DNA from: a virus
Reading direction: 5' to 3' (one strand)
DNA: 29,965 bases
Virus record (IMG/VR): IMGVR_UViG_3300010354_000395
Span: 1-29,965 of that record
The notes below the pieces were generated by a model. It searched no databases. It worked only from the letters and a program-made list of their open reading frames with translations, and was not told where the DNA came from. A program made the translations under genes and the position numbers. Below are positions 12,973 to 18,334 of this stretch, in pieces (position 1 is the stretch's first letter; every line of letters begins with the position of its first letter).

Positions 12973-13415
12973 TACTTAATACCTAATTCTTCTTCGGTAA
13001 TAATCTTAAATTCTATAAGTCTATCTGCACAAAATTCTTTAGCAGCTTTCCACTTTGCTTGATTGACCGCATAAGTTGTGCATTCATGTATGTATGACTT
13101 AGTAACTCTTGATTTCTTTTGTGGAGGTATAGTCTGTTTTTTAGGCTTAACTTCAATTACATATGTTTTAATTTGTCCTGTGGACTCTTTTACCTTTATA
13201 ATGAAGTCTGGAAAATAACGATGAATGCGATTATCCATTGGAGAGAGATAAGGTATCCAAAACTCTTCACTACCCCACTCTAAAATACTTTCATTAAGAT
13301 CGCACCAATGGCAAAACTTTCTTTCCCAACTACTACGACAAATAATATTATTTGGGTCACCCTTATATTTCTTGGGATATGATGGTTTGTATTTGCTTTT
13401 AATACTTTCTGCCAT
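12972..13415 (-). CDS. 4: Head completion protein gp4 (nuclease fold)
   Basis: A 147-residue protein matching T4 gp4 (also called gp50/65): YPKKYKGDPNNIICRSSWER, then the FCHWCDLNESILEWGSEE and YFPDFIIKVK segments, then VIEVKPKK. D70, E88 and K90 form a PD-(D/E)xK-type nuclease site like that of TnsA and T7 endonuclease I. In T4, gp4 is needed to complete filled heads before tail joining. It is the first gene of the minus-strand late cluster, 34 bp behind a TATAAATA promoter. Confidence 0.9.
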   Translation of the reverse strand: MAESIKSKYKPSYPKKYKGDPNNIICRSSWERKFCHWCDLNESILEWGSEEFWIPYLSPMDNRIHRYFPDFIIKVKESTGQIKTYVIEVKPKKQTIPPQKKSRVTKSYIHECTTYAVNQAKWKAAKEFCADRLIEFKIITEEELGIK

Positions 13416-13448
13416 TAAACCGACTACATAATATATAAGGTCAAAAAG

Positions 13449-13456
13449 TATTTATA
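13449..13456 (-). promoter_or_regulatory. T4-type late promoter (minus strand)
   Basis: Read on the minus strand, 13456-13449 is TATAAATA, the exact T4 late -10 motif, 34 bp before the gp4 ATG at 13415. It would drive gp4, the 129-aa gene, gp48 and gp53. The site overlaps the start region of the divergent plus-strand gene at 13458. Confidence 0.7.
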
Positions 13457-13457
13457 A

Positions 13458-14387
13458 ATGCCCTCCGCAAAGAGCGTATCACAAATTAAAGCAGCACTAT
13501 TGCATCCCGCAACGACTTCTCATTTTGAAGTACGAATTCCATTACCAACAAGTTTAAATGAAAAATATTTAAATGCTAACGGAATTAATCTTTCAAATAC
13601 TAGTCTAAGTAATTTGAATTTAATGTGTTGTGAAGCATCTCTTCCAGGTTCTAACTTAGCAACACTTGAATTGAATAATGATCATACTGGTGTTACGGAA
13701 AGACATGCATACCGTAGGGTGTATGATGATAGAATTGACTTAACTTTTTATGTAGATGCGAGATACTACCTACCAATTAAAGTATTTGAGACTTGGATGA
13801 AATATATCTCACAAGAAAGTGTATCTAAAAAGGAAGGAGGTCCAAATCAAAAATTATCTTCAGAAGCACCGAATTACTTTTATTCTTTTCAATATCCAGA
13901 TAAGTATGTCGTTTCTGGATTAACAGTTACAAAATTTGAAAAAAGTAGTCTTGGTGGAGTGAAAGGACAAAGAGATTTGGCAAGTACTTTAACCTATACA
14001 TTTGTAAGAGCATTTCCAATTAGTTTGTCTTCAATGCCAGTTTCTTATGAGTCTTCATCTTTGTTAAAATGTACAGTGAGCATGTCTTATACTAGATATT
14101 TGGTGTCTTCAACTGATCCCCCACTTGCTGAGGATAATAAGAATAGTGAACAACCATTATCAGTTGAAGAGCAGGCAGCGATTAATAGTGCCGGACCTGG
14201 ATTTACAGATCCAGAACTGGATAGAAGGGCAAGAGCTGCACTAGGAATTGGAGAATTTAATCCAAATCTTCAACGTAATATTAATGGTCAAATTCTTCCA
14301 CCAGATAATGCTCAATTCGATATTAATGGTAATGTAATTGATACTGGAGATAGACTCATAAACATTAATGAGTTTTCTGGTAGATAA
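13458..14387 (+). CDS. Tail-tube/baseplate protein, gp54-like (309 aa)
   Basis: A 309-residue protein. The middle (CCEASLPGSNLATLE, TERHAYRRVYDDRIDLTFYV, VFETWMKYIS) and the late segment AFPISLSSMPVSYESSSLLK have the pattern of the tail-tube fold shared by T4 gp19 and gp54, with the typical strand order and the FPxxL-S-x-P end. The neighbouring gp48 and gp53 favour gp54 (baseplate tube initiator) over the tube itself. Residues about 230-309 form an extra hydrophilic tail. The start ATG 13458 lies divergent to gp4. Confidence 0.6.
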   Translation: MPSAKSVSQIKAALLHPATTSHFEVRIPLPTSLNEKYLNANGINLSNTSLSNLNLMCCEASLPGSNLATLELNNDHTGVTERHAYRRVYDDRIDLTFYVDARYYLPIKVFETWMKYISQESVSKKEGGPNQKLSSEAPNYFYSFQYPDKYVVSGLTVTKFEKSSLGGVKGQRDLASTLTYTFVRAFPISLSSMPVSYESSSLLKCTVSMSYTRYLVSSTDPPLAEDNKNSEQPLSVEEQAAINSAGPGFTDPELDRRARAALGIGEFNPNLQRNINGQILPPDNAQFDINGNVIDTGDRLININEFSGR

Positions 14388-14394
14388 TAAACAT

Positions 14395-14417
14395 TAAAAA
14401 AGGGTCGATTGACCCTT
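14395..14417 (-). terminator. Terminator of the minus-strand membrane-protein operon
   Basis: AGGGTC (14401-14406) pairs with GACCCT (14411-14416) around GATT, with A14400-T14417 extending the stem. On the minus strand it is followed by a run of six T (from A14395-14400). It ends the two small minus-strand genes; on the plus strand it could also stop transcripts of the 309-aa gene, but less efficiently. Confidence 0.8.
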
Positions 14418-14529
14418 AGTTTGGAGTTGGGAGTTCTACTTTTACATGCTGAAGTGCTGTAAATAGAACTATTGTTCCACCATAAATCAAGAAAGGGAGT
14501 AAAAGTAACGAGAGAATCAAAGATTTCAT
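14416..14529 (-). CDS. Single-span membrane peptide, 37 aa
   Basis: The start is ATG 14529-14527, overlapping the stop of the 81-aa gene as ATGA. The product begins MKSLILSLLLLPFLIYGGTI, has one strongly hydrophobic span (about residues 3-25) and a short polar tail (HVKVELPTPN). It overlaps the first bases of the terminator. Its arrangement with another small membrane protein is reminiscent of holin/antiholin or spanin pairs, but no family match is claimed. Confidence 0.55.
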   Translation of the reverse strand: MKSLILSLLLLPFLIYGGTIVLFTALQHVKVELPTPN

Positions 14530-14771
14530 TTTTCTTTTTTGATTCCTTGTGACAGACCAATTGCACTGACAACACCAGTGAGACCATAAAGACCTCCCCA
14601 AAGACCCAACCAAAGAGAATTGTTTCGATGAATTTGAGAAACTTCTGGCGCTACTTTATGGTACTTGTATGCTGCGTCATATTCTTGAACATACCATACA
14701 AAACATGCCCCAGTTGCGACAGTAGTAACAGAGAGAGCAGAAGCAAGGTAAAAATTCAAAAGAGATTTCAT
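14526..14771 (-). CDS. Two-span membrane protein, 81 aa
   Basis: The start is taken as ATG 14771-14769, about 22 bases downstream of an extended -10 promoter; an upstream in-frame ATG at 14888 would start before the promoter. The 81 residues have two hydrophobic spans, LASALSVTTVATGACFVWYV (about 8-27) and LWLGLWGGLYGLTGVVSAIG (about 53-72), with a Tyr/Lys-rich loop between and a basic C-terminus (KKEK). The N-terminal MKSL matches that of the following 37-aa gene. Function unknown; a lysis role is a guess. Confidence 0.65.
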   Translation of the reverse strand: MKSLLNFYLASALSVTTVATGACFVWYVQEYDAAYKYHKVAPEVSQIHRNNSLWLGLWGGLYGLTGVVSAIGLSQGIKKEK

Positions 14772-14792
14772 TTGTTTGTTTGAACTGAAGTT

Positions 14793-14801
14793 ATTATAGC
14801 A
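14793..14801 (-). promoter_or_regulatory. Extended -10 promoter for the membrane-protein operon (minus strand)
   Basis: Read on the minus strand, 14801-14793 is TGCTATAAT, a perfect extended -10 box. It precedes ATG 14771. It is host sigma70-type, unlike the late promoters of the surrounding virion genes. Confidence 0.65.
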
Positions 14802-14855
14802 TGAACTCACATCCCTAAATTGAGGAAGTGGCCACTTTATCATCCGTCCATCTGC

Positions 14856-14863
14856 TATAAATA
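14856..14863 (+). promoter_or_regulatory. T4-type late promoter upstream of gp26
   Basis: TATAAATA is the exact T4 late -10 motif, 26 bases before the ATG at 14890. It should drive gp26, gp51 and the large tail genes in the late phase. Confidence 0.8.
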
Positions 14864-14889
14864 ATCGTACTGAACATCTATAGGACATT

Positions 14890-15609
14890 ATGCCTTTACC
14901 TAAGATTGCTACACCAACATATGAACTTGAATTGCCATCATCAGGAGAAACAATTCAATATAGACCTTTTCTAGTTAAAGAAGAAAAACTGCTTGTAATT
15001 GCTCTAGAGAGTGAAGATACAAAGCAAATTACAACAGCTATTAAAACAGTTATTAAAAATTGCATTCTCACTAAAAGTGTTAAAGTAGAGGCACTGCCTA
15101 CTTTTGATATTGAATATTTGTTTCTGAATATTCGCGGTAAATCTGTTGGAGAAGAACTTGAGATTAGTATTATTTGTCCTGATGATGGTGAGACTCAAGT
15201 TCCTGTAAAAATTAATCTTGATGATATTCAAGTGCAAAAAAGTGAAGAACATTCAAATCGAATCAAAATCGATGATTCTATTATGATGGAAATGAGATAT
15301 CCATCACTTGATCAATTCATCAAAAACAACTTCGATTTTAATGAAAAAAATGCAATGGATCAATCATTTGACTTGATTGGTTCATGTATCGATAAAATTT
15401 ATACTGAAGATGAAGCATGGTCTACGGCAGATGTAACAAAGAAAGAACTTTCTGATTTCCTAGAGTCGATGAATTCTTCTCAATTTAAAGGAATTGAAAA
15501 GTTTTTTGAAACGATGCCAAAACTTTCTCATACAGTTAAAGTTAAAAACCCAGTTACAGAAATTGAAAGTGAAGTTGTTTTAGAAGGGTTAGCATCTTTT
15601 TTCGCGTAG
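14890..15609 (+). CDS. 26: Baseplate hub assembly protein gp26
   Basis: A 239-residue protein starting MPLPKIATPTYELELPSSGE. The N-terminal GETIQYRPFLVKEEKLLVIA and C-terminal KLSHTVKVKNPVTEIESEVV segments are characteristic of the T4 gp26-type baseplate family. By position just before the tape-measure genes it is the likely counterpart of lambda G, a tape-measure chaperone. Its last codons contain T TTT TTC (15597-15603), in phase for a -1 shift into gp51 (see findings). It follows a perfect late promoter. Confidence 0.82.
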   Translation: MPLPKIATPTYELELPSSGETIQYRPFLVKEEKLLVIALESEDTKQITTAIKTVIKNCILTKSVKVEALPTFDIEYLFLNIRGKSVGEELEISIICPDDGETQVPVKINLDDIQVQKSEEHSNRIKIDDSIMMEMRYPSLDQFIKNNFDFNEKNAMDQSFDLIGSCIDKIYTEDEAWSTADVTKKELSDFLESMNSSQFKGIEKFFETMPKLSHTVKVKNPVTEIESEVVLEGLASFFA

Positions 15610-15627
15610 CAATGGTCCATATGGACC
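15597..15627 (+). promoter_or_regulatory. Candidate -1 programmed frameshift signal (gp26-gp51)
   Basis: The heptamer T TTT TTC (15597-15603) lies in the gp26 reading frame as X XXY YYZ, two codons before the TAG at 15607-15609. Ten bases later GGTCC (15614-15618) pairs with GGACC (15623-15627) around AUAU. A -1 slip continues with codons for R-V-A into the gp51 ATG frame with no stop, giving a fusion of about 303 residues. Confidence 0.65.
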
Positions 15628-15800
15628 TAGAAAATTATTTCCGTCTCAATTTTTCGTTGATGCAGTACCATAAATATTCATTAACGGAAATTGAGAATTG
15701 GATGCCTTGGGAAAGAGACATCTACGTTGCATTATTACAACAGCATCTTGAAGAAGAGCAATTAAAACAACAGCAGCAGATGAGCAATGCCCGTTTCTAA
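15612..15800 (+). CDS. 51: Baseplate hub assembly catalyst gp51 / tape-measure chaperone tail domain
   Basis: A 62-residue protein (MVHMDLENYFRLNFSLMQYH, then SLTEIENWMPWERDIYVALL and a Gln-rich end). The WMPWERD-x-Y pattern resembles tail-assembly chaperone C-terminal domains (lambda T, P2 E'). Position right after gp26 is the T4 gene order 26-51. There is no Shine-Dalgarno before ATG 15612, and that ATG lies at the foot of the GGTCC/GGACC hairpin, so it may be made by coupling or mainly as a gp26-gp51 frameshift product. It overlaps the next gene by 14 bases. Confidence 0.7.
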   Translation: MVHMDLENYFRLNFSLMQYHKYSLTEIENWMPWERDIYVALLQQHLEEEQLKQQQQMSNARF

Positions 15801-18333
15801 TCCAACAGAGACAATCGATTCAAGAATCTTAAGACTTATTGGTCTAGAAGATGTCTTTGACTTGGATTATGAAACATATTTGCTTCTTCTTAAGGAAGCA
15901 ATGGTTAAAGGTAGGATGACCAAAACAACAATTCCTACAGAAGAAATTGAATTGTTGACGAATGAATATAAAAGAGTAAAGAGTAAAAAGGACGCTGGAA
16001 GATTTCAAGTAAAAACTAAAAAAATAACGGCAAAATCTTTTACAATTGGTGGAAAAAAATTACCAGGAAGTAAAGAAACTAAAGCATTACCTGGAACTGG
16101 AATTGGTATTTCTCCTGTCTCAAAAAGTTTAGAAGATAATATTGCCACAATAACATCATCTGTGGTATCGATTGCAGATATTATGAGGCAGCAGGCAAAA
16201 GTAGCAAGTGATTCTGCTGCATATGATCGAAGGCAAGCAGAAAATGAAAAGAGAGCAGTTGCAGAAAGTAATTTAGAAAAAAGATTCGAAGGACTAAAAA
16301 AAGCAGCAGAAAAAATAATTGCTCCTGTAAAGGGAGTTCTAAGTAAGATTTTTGATTTTCTTACTAAAATTTTCTTTGGAAGAATACTTTATAAACTTGT
16401 AGAGTGGTTTGGAGACCCTAAAAACGCAAGTAAAGTAAAATCCATCATTCGTTTCATAGGAGATTGGTGGCCAGCATTATTGAGTTCTTATATTTTATTT
16501 GGTACATCATTCGGAAAATTTGTTAGAGGAACAGTAGGATTAATAGGAAGATTTATATTTCAAATAGGTCGAGTTGCCATACCACAACTCTTAAAACTCA
16601 TAAGAACACCTTTTGGTGCTGGAGCAGCGTTGTTTAGTGCAGGTGCTTTAATACCTGCAATGTTCCCAGATACAGTTAATAAACAAGAAAGCAAAACTCA
16701 AAATGCACCTGGAACAACTGAGGATAAAATAAGAAAACTTCAAGAGCAAAAAGCAAATCTCAATTTGCTCCAAAAAATGCAAGGAGTTGGTTCAGAAATT
16801 GATGAACAAATATCATCGTTAAAATCAGGACAAACAAAATCTTATGGATTTAGTGGTGGCGGATATAGTGGATATATAAGCGGACAAAAGGGAATAGATA
16901 AGATTCCTGCAATGCTTTCTGATGGTGAATTTGTAATGTCCCGTGGTGCTGTTCAAATGTATGGAACAGACACTCTTTCTGCAATGAACGCTGCTGGTGG
17001 TGGTACAAATAGACCTAGAATAATAAGTGGATTAACTTATGCTCAAGGTGGTGGTTATGTGGGTGAAGAAAAAAAAGAAAGAATAAAAGATCCACTTTTA
17101 GAGGGTAGAAAATTTTTAAGTGTAGGTTCAAACACACCTTTTGTTAAAGATCCAATAAGTGCAATTGGTCGATTCATTAAATTTAAGTTTGGGGCAGATG
17201 TTAATCAACGGTCAACATGGGGTATTCCAACACCTACATCTGGAACTCGCACTTCTGGCAGAACTTCCACAGGGTCTTTAATGAATGACCCAATAGGTGC
17301 TATTCAAAGAATCGTTAACAGTGTAACAGAAAAATCCCCAGATACATCATCAAGACCAAGTGCTGGTGGAAATCAATTTACTAGAGTAACCAGCGAAATT
17401 CAAAGGAGACTAGGTGGACTTAAAGGAAAACCTGGAGAAAAAAATATGTTCCAGGAGATAGGGGAAAAACTACGTGGCCCTGGTGCAGCAACTTATAGAG
17501 ATGCTGGTTCAATATATGCCAAACAAATGCTTGGTGGAATGGGTGGACCTATTAGTGAAAGAGATTTATCTGGAGAATCTCAACAAGAATTGCAGAAAGC
17601 AATTCAAAGAGCAAAAAAGAGAACATCGCAACAAATTAGAATAGAACAACAAAAATTAAATACTTTACTTCAAAATCCACCAAAACCAGGACAAGACAAG
17701 ACTAAATGGAATAATGCAGTCGCTACTCAAAGAAGTTTTCTTAAGAAATTTAAAGAGGGTGGAATACGAGTTCAGTACACTGATTATGCAGAAAATGGCA
17801 AGATGAGTAAGTCTGCTGAAAATGCCAAGAATATTCTTGGGCAATTTTGGGCATATGGTAGAGACAAAAAAATGGGTGGTGGATATCGTGTAGAAGACAA
17901 ATATGATTTTGATAAAATGAAAGACCCTATGGGGGTTTTATTTGGAAAAGGGAAAACAACACAACAAAGACTTCAAGCATTACACCAAATGAATCCTCTT
18001 AAAGGTGGTGGTGATGTTGATATGGTTCTTGGTGGAAAAAGAACTGCAGCAGAATCTTGGGGTCTTTCTGCAAGTAAAACTTTATTAGGCGGATTGTTTG
18101 GTGCATCTGGAAAACCAAAAGCGCAAATTGCATCACAAAAACCAAAAACAAAACCTGTAAAACCACCATCCAAATCTGGTCCGATGGTCATATATGGAAA
18201 AAATGATCCAAGAAGAAAACAAAAAGGACCATATAAATCTAGATTTGCAAGAAGTGGATCTGCAGTTCCAAAATTTAGTGCTTCTACTTCTGGATCTAGA
18301 ACTAAAACACAAACTTTAGGTTTGATGAGATAA
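15787..18333 (+). CDS. Large tail protein, probable tape measure (848 aa)
   Basis: An 848-residue protein. The N-terminal part is charged and helical; about residues 175-300 contain strongly hydrophobic segments (KIFDFLTKIFFGRILYKLVE, FIGDWWPALLSSYILFGTSF, GAGAALFSAGALIPAMFP), as in tape-measure proteins that form the channel in the host membrane. Residues about 355-410 carry the Gly-rich motif KIPAMLSDGEFVMSRGAVQM, common in phage tape measures. The rest is low-complexity, basic and Gly/Ser-rich. It directly follows the gp26/gp51 chaperone genes. T4's gp29 is the functional counterpart, but similarity to it is not visible by eye. Confidence 0.7.
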   Translation: MPVSNPTETIDSRILRLIGLEDVFDLDYETYLLLLKEAMVKGRMTKTTIPTEEIELLTNEYKRVKSKKDAGRFQVKTKKITAKSFTIGGKKLPGSKETKALPGTGIGISPVSKSLEDNIATITSSVVSIADIMRQQAKVASDSAAYDRRQAENEKRAVAESNLEKRFEGLKKAAEKIIAPVKGVLSKIFDFLTKIFFGRILYKLVEWFGDPKNASKVKSIIRFIGDWWPALLSSYILFGTSFGKFVRGTVGLIGRFIFQIGRVAIPQLLKLIRTPFGAGAALFSAGALIPAMFPDTVNKQESKTQNAPGTTEDKIRKLQEQKANLNLLQKMQGVGSEIDEQISSLKSGQTKSYGFSGGGYSGYISGQKGIDKIPAMLSDGEFVMSRGAVQMYGTDTLSAMNAAGGGTNRPRIISGLTYAQGGGYVGEEKKERIKDPLLEGRKFLSVGSNTPFVKDPISAIGRFIKFKFGADVNQRSTWGIPTPTSGTRTSGRTSTGSLMNDPIGAIQRIVNSVTEKSPDTSSRPSAGGNQFTRVTSEIQRRLGGLKGKPGEKNMFQEIGEKLRGPGAATYRDAGSIYAKQMLGGMGGPISERDLSGESQQELQKAIQRAKKRTSQQIRIEQQKLNTLLQNPPKPGQDKTKWNNAVATQRSFLKKFKEGGIRVQYTDYAENGKMSKSAENAKNILGQFWAYGRDKKMGGGYRVEDKYDFDKMKDPMGVLFGKGKTTQQRLQALHQMNPLKGGGDVDMVLGGKRTAAESWGLSASKTLLGGLFGASGKPKAQIASQKPKTKPVKPPSKSGPMVIYGKNDPRRKQKGPYKSRFARSGSAVPKFSASTSGSRTKTQTLGLMR

Positions 18334-18334
18334 G

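Noticed and set aside
13451-13460. Plus-strand TATAAATG as a late promoter for the 309-aa gene
   Set aside because: It overlaps the start codon at 13458, so it cannot give a leader; the same bases serve better as the minus-strand TATAAATA.
14772-14888. Longer version of the 81-aa membrane protein starting at 14888 (minus strand)
   Set aside because: It would start upstream of the TGCTATAAT promoter, and the extra 39 residues look like noncoding sequence; the ATG at 14771 is preferred.
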